Shown in pieces: positions 44,179 to 53,200 of a stretch of 64,000 bases of DNA; the first letter of the stretch is position 1, and every line of letters begins with the position of its first letter. The translations under genes were made by a program, and so were the position numbers. The stretch comes from CBDDLD01 sp965230605. Its GTDB lineage: Bacteria; Bacteroidota; Bacteroidia; Flavobacteriales; Flavobacteriaceae. Location of the stretch: the NCBI GenBank assembly GCA_965230605.1, contig CBDDLD010000004.1:868001-932000 (forward strand), read 5' to 3'. Under the pieces are notes generated by a model that saw only the letters and a program-made list of their open reading frames with translations, searched no databases and was not told the DNA's origin.

Positions 44179-44619
44179 ATGGCAAAAGAACTAGACAAAG
44201 TAGTTAAGTTACAAGTTCGGGGAGGTGCTGCGAATCCATCGCCACCGGTTGGACCCGCTTTAGGTGCTGCTGGGGTTAATATCATGGAGTTCTGTAAGCA
44301 ATTTAATGCTAGAACCCAAGATAAACCAGGTAAAGTTTTACCTGTGGTTATTTCTGTTTACAAAGACAAATCTTTTGAATTTGTAATCAAAACACCACCA
44401 GCTGCGGTACAATTATTAGAAGCGGCCAAAGTAAAGAAAGGATCTGGAGAACCTAACCGAAGAAAAGTAGCTAAAGTCACTTGGGACCAAGTGAAAGCTA
44501 TAGCAGAAGACAAAATGCAAGATTTAAATGCATTTACAGTTGAATCAGCTATGAAAATGGTAGCTGGTACAGCAAGATCGATGGGTATCACAGTTAAAGG
44601 AGGACAAGCTCCAAACTAA
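44179..44619 (+). CDS. rplK: 50S ribosomal protein uL11
   Basis: A 146-residue protein: the N-terminal proline-rich RGGAANPSPPVGPALGAAGVNIMEFCKQFN (helix binding thiostrepton/EF-G region) and the C-terminal KVTWDQVKAIAEDKM and GTARSMGI 23S-binding domain. Part of the GTPase-associated centre. Just 11 nt before rplA. Confidence 0.97.
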   Translation: MAKELDKVVKLQVRGGAANPSPPVGPALGAAGVNIMEFCKQFNARTQDKPGKVLPVVISVYKDKSFEFVIKTPPAAVQLLEAAKVKKGSGEPNRRKVAKVTWDQVKAIAEDKMQDLNAFTVESAMKMVAGTARSMGITVKGGQAPN

Positions 44620-44630
44620 TTTTTTTTGAA

Positions 44631-45323
44631 ATGGCAAGATTAACAAAAAAGCAAAAAGAAGCTAGAGGTAAAGTAGATAAAAATAAGCTTTACTCACTAG
44701 AAGAAGCTTCAGCTTTACTCAAAGAAATTACGTATACTAAGTTTGATGCTTCCGTAGATTTAGCCGTAAGATTAGGCGTCGATCCTCGTAAAGCAAATCA
44801 AATGGTACGTGGTGTAGTTTCATTACCGCACGGTACAGGTAAAGATATGAAGGTTCTTGCATTAGTAACACCAGATAAAGAAGCCGAAGCAAAAGAAGCG
44901 GGTGCTGATTATGTTGGTTTAGACGAGTACTTACAAAAAATTAAAGATGGTTGGACAGATGTTGACGTTATCGTAACAATGCCAAGCATTATGGGTAAGT
45001 TAGGACCATTAGGTAGAGTATTAGGACCAAGAGGTTTAATGCCAAATCCTAAGACAGGAACTGTAACTATGGACGTCGCTAAAGCTGTTAGCGAAGTTAA
45101 AGCAGGTAAGATAGATTTTAAAGTAGACAAAACAGGTATCGTACACGCACCTATAGGTAAAGCGTCATTTAGCGCAGAAAAAATTGTAGGTAATGCTAAC
45201 GAATTGTTATCAACTTTAATGAAGTTAAAGCCTACTGCAGCTAAGGGTACATACGTGAAAAGTATTTTCATGTCTAGTACTATGAGTCCAAGTATTGCAA
45301 TTGATCCAAAAGTTAATCAGTAG
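44631..45323 (+). CDS. rplA: 50S ribosomal protein uL1
   Basis: A 230-residue protein with the L1 motifs SVDLAVRLGVDPRKANQMVRG, LPHGTGKDMKVLAL and PSIMGKLGPLGRVLGPRGLMPNPKTGTV. Stalk protein that moves E-site tRNA; in E. coli it also represses its own operon by binding the mRNA leader, but no leader mimic is evident upstream of rplK here. Confidence 0.97.
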   Translation: MARLTKKQKEARGKVDKNKLYSLEEASALLKEITYTKFDASVDLAVRLGVDPRKANQMVRGVVSLPHGTGKDMKVLALVTPDKEAEAKEAGADYVGLDEYLQKIKDGWTDVDVIVTMPSIMGKLGPLGRVLGPRGLMPNPKTGTVTMDVAKAVSEVKAGKIDFKVDKTGIVHAPIGKASFSAEKIVGNANELLSTLMKLKPTAAKGTYVKSIFMSSTMSPSIAIDPKVNQ

Positions 45324-45337
45324 TAAACCTTAGTATT

Positions 45338-45859
45338 ATGACAAGAGAAGAAAAATCACAAGTAATAGAAGCGTTAACTGCTCAATTAGAAGATAATACA
45401 AATATCTATTTAACAGATATTTCAGGATTAGATGCAATTAACACTTCAAACTTACGTAGAGCTTGTTTTAAAGCTAACGTTAGGTTATCAGTAGTTAAGA
45501 ATACATTATTAGAGAAAGCTATGGAAGCTTCTGAAAAAGATTTCGGAGACCTTCCATCAACCTTAAAGGGAAACACTTCTGTAATGTACTCTGAAACTGG
45601 AAATGCTCCTGCTAAAGTAATTAAGGCATTCCGTAAAAAATCTGAAAGACCTTTATTAAAAGGGGCTTTTATTGAGGAAGCTATTTACATTGGCGATGAG
45701 CAATTAGATGCATTAGTTGATATTAAGTCTAGAGAAGAATTACTAGGAGAGATTGTAACATTATTACAATCACCTGCTAAGAATGTTATCTCAGCACTTA
45801 AGTCTGGAGGCGGTAAGCTTTCGGGCATCTTAAAAACATTATCTGAAAAAGAAGGATAA
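45338..45859 (+). CDS. rplJ: 50S ribosomal protein uL10
   Basis: A 173-residue protein: N-terminal RNA-binding part (VIEALTAQLEDNTNIYLTDISGLDA, VVKNTLLEKAM) and the C-terminal helix region that anchors bL12 dimers (LLQSPAKNVISALKSGGGKLSGIL). Forms the base of the L7/L12 stalk. It is 14 nt after rplA and 61 nt before rplL. Confidence 0.97.
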   Translation: MTREEKSQVIEALTAQLEDNTNIYLTDISGLDAINTSNLRRACFKANVRLSVVKNTLLEKAMEASEKDFGDLPSTLKGNTSVMYSETGNAPAKVIKAFRKKSERPLLKGAFIEEAIYIGDEQLDALVDIKSREELLGEIVTLLQSPAKNVISALKSGGGKLSGILKTLSEKEG

Positions 45860-45920
45860 TAAAAACAAATAAGTACGCACTTAAAATTTAAAATAAACAC
45901 ATTATTAAAACGATAGAAAA

Positions 45921-46301
45921 ATGGCAGATTTAAAAGATTTCGCAGAACAATTAGTTAATTTGACTGTAAAAGAAGTTAACGAATTAGCTGATATATTAAA
46001 AGAAGAATATGGTATCGAGCCAGCTGCTGCTGCTGTTGCAGTTGCTGCAGGTGGAGGTGCTGCAGGTGGTGGAGACGCTGCTGAAGAAAAAACTGAGTTT
46101 GATGTAATCCTTAAAGCAGCTGGTGGCTCTAAGTTAGCTGTTGTAAAATTAGTTAAAGAATTAACTGGATTAGGATTAAAAGATGCTAAAGCATTAGTTG
46201 ATGATGCACCTAGCACTATCAAAGAAGCTGTTTCTAAAGACGAAGCTGAAGGCTTAAAATCATCTTTAGAAGAAGCTGGAGCTGAAGTTGAGCTTAAGTA
46301 A
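45921..46301 (+). CDS. rplL: 50S ribosomal protein bL12
   Basis: A 126-residue acidic protein: N-terminal dimer domain (FAEQLVNLTVKEVNELADILKEEYG), Ala/Gly-rich hinge, C-terminal globular domain (KTEFDVILKAAGGSKLAVVKLVKELTGLGLKDAKALVDDAPS). Recruits translational GTPases. The gene's alternate frame on the other strand reads as an Ala/Ser-rich open frame but is a codon-bias artefact. A strong hairpin separates it from rpoB. Confidence 0.98.
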   Translation: MADLKDFAEQLVNLTVKEVNELADILKEEYGIEPAAAAVAVAAGGGAAGGGDAAEEKTEFDVILKAAGGSKLAVVKLVKELTGLGLKDAKALVDDAPSTIKEAVSKDEAEGLKSSLEEAGAEVELK

Positions 46302-46325
46302 GCTTAACCATAGCCTACAAATTAT

Positions 46326-46375
46326 GGTTTAGGTCTGTCCCGAAAAAAATTCGGGATATGACCTAAACCCTTTTG
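46326..46375 (+). terminator. Attenuator-type hairpin between rplL and rpoB
   Basis: An outer perfect 10-bp stem GGTTTAGGTC (46326-46335) / GACCTAAACC (46360-46369) encloses an inner perfect 7-bp stem TCCCGAA (46338-46344) / TTCGGGA (46350-46356), with loop AAAAA and a small internal bulge. It is followed by CTTTTGTG. The short, broken T-run suggests partial termination, which would set the ratio of ribosomal proteins to RNA polymerase, as in the E. coli rplL-rpoB attenuator. Confidence 0.8.
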
Positions 46376-46433
46376 TGTATATAAATGTTATGTACACGTA
46401 TATATTGTTTTTTAATAAAAATCTCGTTCATCA

Positions 46434-49400
46434 ATGTTAGCAAAAAAGGCTGAAAGAATTAATTTCTCTTCTATTGTAAATAGAACAGATTACCCAGACT
46501 TTTTGGATATTCAAATAAAATCCTTCCAGGATTTTTTCCAATTAGAAACTAAATCAGAAGAAAGAGGTAATGAAGGTCTATATAACACCTTCATGGAAAA
46601 TTTTCCAATCACAGATACTCGTAATCAATTTGTATTAGAGTTCTTAGATTACTTCATTGATCCACCAAGATATACAATTGAAGAATGTATAGAAAGAGGA
46701 TTAACATACAGTGTACCACTAAAAGCTAGATTAAAATTATATTGTACAGACCCTGAACACGAGGATTTCGAAACTATTGTTCAAGATGTGTACTTAGGTA
46801 CTATACCTTACATGACTCCAAGCGGTACATTCTGTATTAATGGTGCAGAACGTGTTGTTGTATCACAACTTCACAGATCACCAGGAGTATTCTTTAGTCA
46901 ATCGTTCCATGCTAACGGTACTAAATTATATTCTGCAAGAGTAATTCCTTTTAAAGGATCTTGGATAGAATTTGCTACAGATATCAATAGCGTGATGTAC
47001 GCTTATATTGATAGAAAAAAGAAATTACCGGTAACAACACTTTTCCGTGCCATAGGTTTTGAGCGTGATAAAGATATTCTTGAGATTTTTGATTTAGCTG
47101 AAGAAGTTAAAGTATCAAAATCTGGATTAAAGAAAGTTATTGGACGTAAGTTAGCGGCTCGTGTATTAAATACATGGCACGAAGACTTCGTAGATGAAGA
47201 TACTGGAGAGGTAGTATCTATAGAGCGTAATGAGATCGTATTAGATCGTGATACTATTATCGATAAGGATAATATTGAAGAGATTGTTGAAGCAGGAGTA
47301 AAGACCATATTACTTCATAAAGAAAATGCACAACAAGGGGATTACGCTATCATCCATAATACATTACAAAAAGACCCTACTAATTCTGAAAAAGAAGCAG
47401 TAGAGCACATATACAGACAATTACGTAACGCTGAGCCGCCAGATGAAGAAACAGCACGTGGTATCATTGATAAGCTATTCTTTAGTGATCAGAGATATTC
47501 TTTAGGAGAGGTAGGTCGTTACCGTATGAACAAAAAATTAGGCCTAGATATCGGTATGGACAAGCAAGTGCTTACCAAAGAAGATATCATTACCATCATA
47601 AAATATCTAATTGAGTTAATTAACTCTAAGGCTGAGATTGATGATATCGACCACTTATCTAACCGTCGTGTAAGAACAGTAGGTGAGCAGTTATCATCTC
47701 AATTTGGTGTAGGTCTAGCTAGAATGGCACGTACTATTCGTGAGCGTATGAATGTTCGTGATAATGAAGTGTTTACACCGATTGATTTGATTAATGCGAA
47801 GACTTTATCTTCAGTAATCAACTCATTCTTTGGTACAAATCAGTTATCTCAGTTCATGGATCAAACCAATCCGTTAGCAGAGATTACACACAAACGTCGT
47901 TTATCAGCTCTAGGACCTGGAGGTTTATCTAGAGAAAGAGCCGGATTCGAGGTACGTGACGTACACTATACGCACTATGGTCGTTTATGTCCAATTGAAA
48001 CACCAGAAGGTCCTAACATTGGGTTAATTTCTTCACTTTCAGTATATGCTAAAGTGAACTCAATGGGATTCATTGAAACGCCATATAGAAAAGCTGAAAA
48101 TGGCGTTGTAGATATTAAAAATGCGCCAACATATCTAAGTGCTGAAGAAGAGGAAGATATGTTAATAGCACAAGCTAATATCAGAGTAGATGATAAAGGA
48201 AAGATTATTGAAGATAAACTTATTGCACGTCAAGAAGGTGACTTCCCTGTAATTGACCCTACAAACGTTCACTATACAGATGTAGCACCCAATCAGATTG
48301 CATCAATATCTGCATCTTTAATTCCATTCTTAGAGCACGATGATGCCAACCGTGCATTAATGGGATCTAACATGATGCGCCAGGCAGTACCATTATTACG
48401 TCCGGAATCTCCGATCGTAGGTACTGGTTTAGAGAGACAAGTAGCTTCTGATTCAAGAGTATTAATTAATGCCGAAGGCGAAGGTGTTGTAGAATATGTT
48501 GATGCTGATAAGATTGTTATTAGATACGAGCGTTCTCAGGATGAAGCCATGGTAAGTTTTGATAGCGACACTAAAGAATATCCTTTAGTGAAGTTTAGAA
48601 AAACAAATCAAGGAACATCAATTAATCTTAAGCCTATTGTTAAGAAAGGTGACAAAGTAGCTAAAGGTCAGGTACTTTGTGAGGGTTATGCAACTCAAAA
48701 TGGAGAATTAGCTCTTGGACGTAACATGAAAGTAGCTTTCATGCCTTGGAAAGGATATAACTTCGAGGATGCTATTGTAATTTCTGAGAAAGTAGTTCGT
48801 GATGATATATTTACTTCGATCCATATCGATGAGTATTCATTAGAAGTTAGAGATACTAAACTAGGTAATGAAGAGCTTACTAACGATATTCCTAATGTTT
48901 CTGAAGAGGCAACTAAAGACCTTGATGAAAACGGAATGATTCGTATTGGTGCTGAAATTAAACCGGGAGATATCTTAATTGGTAAGATTACGCCAAAAGG
49001 AGAGAGCGATCCTACACCAGAAGAAAAACTATTAAGAGCTATCTTCGGTGATAAAGCAGGTGACGTTAAAGATGCGTCATTAAAAGCATCGCCTTCATTG
49101 AATGGTGTTGTAATAGATAAGAAACTATTTGCTAGAGCTATCAAGGATAAACGTAAGAGAGCTCAAGACAAAGAAGACATAGAAGCATTAGAAAATGCTT
49201 ACGATAAGCGTTTCGATGATCTTAAAAGTATCTTAGTTGATAAGTTATTTGCAATTGTTAATGGTAAAACTGCACAAGGGATATACAATGATTTAGGTGA
49301 AGAAATTATACCTAAAGGAAAGAAGTATACACTTAAAATGTTAAACGCTGTTGATGACTATACGCATTTAACTTCTGGTAAATGGACTACAGATGATAAG

Positions 49401-50246
49401 ACCAATCAATTAGTTGCAGATTTAATTCACAACTATAAGATTAAAGAAAATGATCTTCAAGGTTCATTAAGACGTGAGAAGTTTACAATTTCTGTCGGAG
49501 ATGAGTTGCCTGCAGGTATTATTAAGCTTGCTAAAGTTTACATTGCTAAAAAACGTAAGCTTAAAGTAGGTGATAAGATGGCAGGACGTCACGGTAACAA
49601 AGGTATTGTGGCACGTATCGTTCGTCAAGAAGATATGCCATTCTTAGAAGATGGTACTCCAGTTGATATTGTATTAAACCCACTAGGTGTACCTTCTCGT
49701 ATGAATATTGGACAGATCTATGAAACAGTATTAGGATGGGCAGGTCAGAATTTAGGTAAGAAGTATGCGACTCCAATCTTTGATGGAGCTACCCTAGACC
49801 AAATCAACGAGTTTACTGATGAAGCAGGAATTCCGAGATTTGGACATACCTACCTATATGATGGTGGAACCGGAGATCGTTTTGATCAAGCTGCAACAGT
49901 TGGTGTTATTTATATGATCAAACTTGGTCACATGATTGATGACAAGATGCACGCACGTTCTATAGGACCTTACTCATTAATTACGCAACAACCACTTGGT
50001 GGTAAAGCACAATTTGGTGGACAGCGTTTCGGTGAAATGGAGGTATGGGCACTTGAAGCATATGGTGCTTCTAGTACACTTCGTGAGATCCTTACTGTAA
50101 AATCAGATGACGTTATTGGTAGAGCTAAAACTTACGAAGCTATCGTAAAAGGAGAGCCAATGCCAGAACCAGGACTACCTGAGTCTTTCAATGTATTAAT
50201 GCATGAATTGAAAGGATTAGGATTAGATATTAGATTAGAAGAATAA
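46434..50246 (+). CDS. rpoB: DNA-directed RNA polymerase beta subunit
   Basis: A 1270-residue beta subunit. The rifampicin pocket is wild type in all key positions (QLSQFMDQTNPLAEITHKRRLSALGPGGL), so rifampicin sensitivity is predicted. The lobe and flap regions, the KVGDKMAGRHGNKGIVARI active-site region and the C-terminal clamp-connector QPLGGKAQFGGQRFGEMEVWALEAYGA are present. No intein or insertion is evident; the length is normal for Bacteroidota. Transcribed through the attenuator at 46326 and followed by rpoC. Confidence 0.99.
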   Translation: MLAKKAERINFSSIVNRTDYPDFLDIQIKSFQDFFQLETKSEERGNEGLYNTFMENFPITDTRNQFVLEFLDYFIDPPRYTIEECIERGLTYSVPLKARLKLYCTDPEHEDFETIVQDVYLGTIPYMTPSGTFCINGAERVVVSQLHRSPGVFFSQSFHANGTKLYSARVIPFKGSWIEFATDINSVMYAYIDRKKKLPVTTLFRAIGFERDKDILEIFDLAEEVKVSKSGLKKVIGRKLAARVLNTWHEDFVDEDTGEVVSIERNEIVLDRDTIIDKDNIEEIVEAGVKTILLHKENAQQGDYAIIHNTLQKDPTNSEKEAVEHIYRQLRNAEPPDEETARGIIDKLFFSDQRYSLGEVGRYRMNKKLGLDIGMDKQVLTKEDIITIIKYLIELINSKAEIDDIDHLSNRRVRTVGEQLSSQFGVGLARMARTIRERMNVRDNEVFTPIDLINAKTLSSVINSFFGTNQLSQFMDQTNPLAEITHKRRLSALGPGGLSRERAGFEVRDVHYTHYGRLCPIETPEGPNIGLISSLSVYAKVNSMGFIETPYRKAENGVVDIKNAPTYLSAEEEEDMLIAQANIRVDDKGKIIEDKLIARQEGDFPVIDPTNVHYTDVAPNQIASISASLIPFLEHDDANRALMGSNMMRQAVPLLRPESPIVGTGLERQVASDSRVLINAEGEGVVEYVDADKIVIRYERSQDEAMVSFDSDTKEYPLVKFRKTNQGTSINLKPIVKKGDKVAKGQVLCEGYATQNGELALGRNMKVAFMPWKGYNFEDAIVISEKVVRDDIFTSIHIDEYSLEVRDTKLGNEELTNDIPNVSEEATKDLDENGMIRIGAEIKPGDILIGKITPKGESDPTPEEKLLRAIFGDKAGDVKDASLKASPSLNGVVIDKKLFARAIKDKRKRAQDKEDIEALENAYDKRFDDLKSILVDKLFAIVNGKTAQGIYNDLGEEIIPKGKKYTLKMLNAVDDYTHLTSGKWTTDDKTNQLVADLIHNYKIKENDLQGSLRREKFTISVGDELPAGIIKLAKVYIAKKRKLKVGDKMAGRHGNKGIVARIVRQEDMPFLEDGTPVDIVLNPLGVPSRMNIGQIYETVLGWAGQNLGKKYATPIFDGATLDQINEFTDEAGIPRFGHTYLYDGGTGDRFDQAATVGVIYMIKLGHMIDDKMHARSIGPYSLITQQPLGGKAQFGGQRFGEMEVWALEAYGASSTLREILTVKSDDVIGRAKTYEAIVKGEPMPEPGLPESFNVLMHELKGLGLDIRLEE

Positions 50247-50263
50247 ATTTATAAGTCGTAATT

Positions 50264-50281
50264 AGCCCGCTTAGGCGGGCT
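50264..50281 (+). other. Hairpin in the rpoB-rpoC intergenic region
   Basis: AGCCCGC (50264-50270), loop TTAG, GCGGGCT (50275-50281): a perfect 7-bp GC-rich stem in the 51-bp gap between the genes. No T-run follows, so it is not a terminator; RNA processing, stability or a REP-like insertion are possibilities. Confidence 0.7.
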
Positions 50282-50297
50282 GAATACTCAAAATATT

Positions 50298-53200
50298 ATG
50301 GCAAGAAAACAAGATAAGAATACAGTACAGAAGTTTAATAAAATTTCTATTGGTTTAGCATCTCCTGAGTCTGTTTTAGCAGCATCTCGTGGTGAAGTTT
50401 TAAAACCAGAAACTATTAATTATCGAACGCATAAACCAGAACGTGATGGTTTATTCTGTGAGCGTATTTTTGGTCCTGTTAAGGATTATGAATGTGCTTG
50501 TGGTAAATACAAAAGAATACGTTATAAAGGTATTGTTTGTGATCGTTGTGGTGTAGAAGTAACAGAAAAGAAAGTACGTAGAGATCGTGTAGGTCACATT
50601 AACCTTGTTGTTCCTGTGGCGCACATATGGTACTTCCGTTCTTTACCAAATAAAATAGGTTACTTATTAGGATTACCATCTAAGAAGCTAGATATGATTA
50701 TCTATTATGAGCGTTATGTAGTGATCCAACCTGGAGTAGCTATGAATGCTGAAGGTGAGCCTATTCAAAAAATGGATTTCTTAACAGAAGAAGAGTATTT
50801 AAATATATTAGAAACACTTCCTCAAGATAATCAGTATTTAGAAGATACCGACCCAAATAAGTTCATTGCTAAAATGGGTGCTGAATGTTTAATAGATCTA
50901 TTAGCACGTATCGATCTAGATGCTTTATCATATGATTTAAGACATAAAGCCAATAACGAAACCTCTAAACAACGAAAAACAGAAGCATTAAAGCGTCTAC
51001 AAGTTGTTGAGGCATTTAGAGAGTCTAACTTAAACAGAGAGAACAAACCAGAATGGATGATTATGAAGGCGGTTCCTGTAATTCCACCAGAATTACGTCC
51101 ATTAGTACCTCTAGATGGTGGTCGTTTCGCGACTTCAGACTTGAATGATTTATACCGTCGTGTTATCATTAGAAACAACCGTTTAAAGCGTCTTGTTGAA
51201 ATTAAAGCACCGGAAGTTATTTTACGTAATGAAAAACGTATGTTACAAGAATCTGTAGATTCATTATTTGATAACACACGTAAATCATCTGCGGTTAAAA
51301 CAGATTCTAACAGACCATTAAAATCATTATCTGATTCGCTTAAAGGTAAGCAAGGACGTTTCCGTCAAAACTTACTAGGTAAGCGTGTAGATTATTCAGC
51401 ACGTTCTGTAATTGTTGTAGGACCAGAATTGAGATTATTTGAATGTGGCCTTCCAAAAAATATGGCGGCTGAGCTTTACAAGCCATTCATTATTAGAAAG
51501 TTAATAGAGAGAGGTATTGTTAAAACCGTTAAGTCAGCTAAGAAAATTATAGATAGAAAAGAACCTGTAGTTTGGGATATCTTAGAAAATGTTCTTAAAG
51601 GACATCCGGTATTACTTAACCGTGCTCCTACATTACATAGACTAGGTATTCAAGCATTCCAACCAAAACTAATCGAAGGTAAAGCGATACAGTTACACCC
51701 ATTAGTGTGTACCGCATTTAATGCAGATTTTGATGGTGACCAGATGGCAGTGCATTTACCATTAGGCCCAGAAGCTATATTAGAAGCACAACTTTTAATG
51801 TTAGCGTCTCACAATATCTTAAACCCTGCAAATGGATCTCCGGTTACAGTACCTTCACAGGACATGGTACTTGGACTATACTACATGACCAAAGAACGTA
51901 AGTCTACAAAAGAAGTTCCAATTAAAGGAGAAGGTTTAGTATTCTATTCTCCAGAAGAGGTAACTATTGCTTACAATGAGAAGAAAGTAGATTTAAATGC
52001 AGGAATTAAAGTAAGAACAAAAGACTTTAATGAAGAGGGAGAGCTAGTAACACAGATTATTGAAACTACTGTAGGACGTGTACTTTTCAATGAAAAGGTG
52101 CCAGAAGCTGCAGGATATATCAATACGGTACTTACTAAAAAATCTTTAAGAGATATTATTGGTAAAATACTTAAAGTTACTAGTGTGCCGGAAACAGCTG
52201 AGTTCTTAGATGAAATTAAGACTTTAGGATATAAGTTCGCATTCCAAGGAGGATTATCATTCAGTTTAGGTGATATCATTATCCCTGAGGAAAAACACGG
52301 TATGATCGATAAAGCAAACAAGCAAGTCGATGGTATTATGGCTAACTATAATATGGGGCTTATTACTAATAATGAGCGTTATAACCAAGTTATCGATATA
52401 TGGACATCTACAAACGCTGAGCTAACAGAACTGTCAATGAAGCGTATTAGAGAAGACCAACAAGGGTTCAACTCTGTATACATGATGCTTGATTCTGGAG
52501 CTCGTGGTTCTAAAGAGCAAATCCGTCAGTTAACAGGTATGCGTGGTCTTATGGCCAAGCCTAAAAAATCTAACGCTGGTGGTGGTGAGATTATTGAAAA
52601 TCCAATTCTTTCTAACTTTAAAGAAGGACTTTCAATTTTAGAATACTTTATCTCTACCCACGGTGCACGTAAAGGTCTTGCAGATACGGCATTAAAAACT
52701 GCCGATGCAGGTTACCTAACACGTCGTCTGGTAGATGTATCACAAGATGTAATTGTTTATGAAGAAGATTGTGGCACATTAAGAGGTATCGAAGTCTCTG
52801 CATTAAAGAAGAATGAAGAGATTGTTGAAAAACTTGAAGATAGAATTGTTGGTAGAACTTCATTAAATGATGTATATCACCCATTAACAGAAGAATTATT
52901 AGTAGAATCTGGAGGTCATATTACTGATGATGTCGCTAAGAAAATAGGGGATTCTCCAATAGAGTCTATAGAAGTACGTTCACCATTAACATGTGAAGCT
53001 AAGAAAGGTATCTGTGTGAAGTGTTACGGTCGTAATTTAGCCACTGGTAAAATGGTTCAAAGAGGTGAAGCTGTTGGTGTTGTTGCTGCTCAGTCTATTG
53101 GTGAGCCAGGAACTCAGTTAACACTACGTACGTTCCACGTAGGTGGTATTGCAGGTAACATTTCTGAGGAAAATAAACTTGAAGTTAAGTTTGACGGAAT

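Noticed and set aside
45905..46222. Minus-strand Ala/Ser/Pro-rich frame opposite rplL
   Set aside because: It is the reverse reading of GCT-rich alanine codons in rplL and has no coding features of its own.
48695..49144. 149-residue frame antisense to rpoB (and a similar 148-residue frame antisense to rpoC at 50831)
   Set aside because: Codon bias of the sense gene opens the reverse frame; composition is Ser/Ile-rich and no motif is present.
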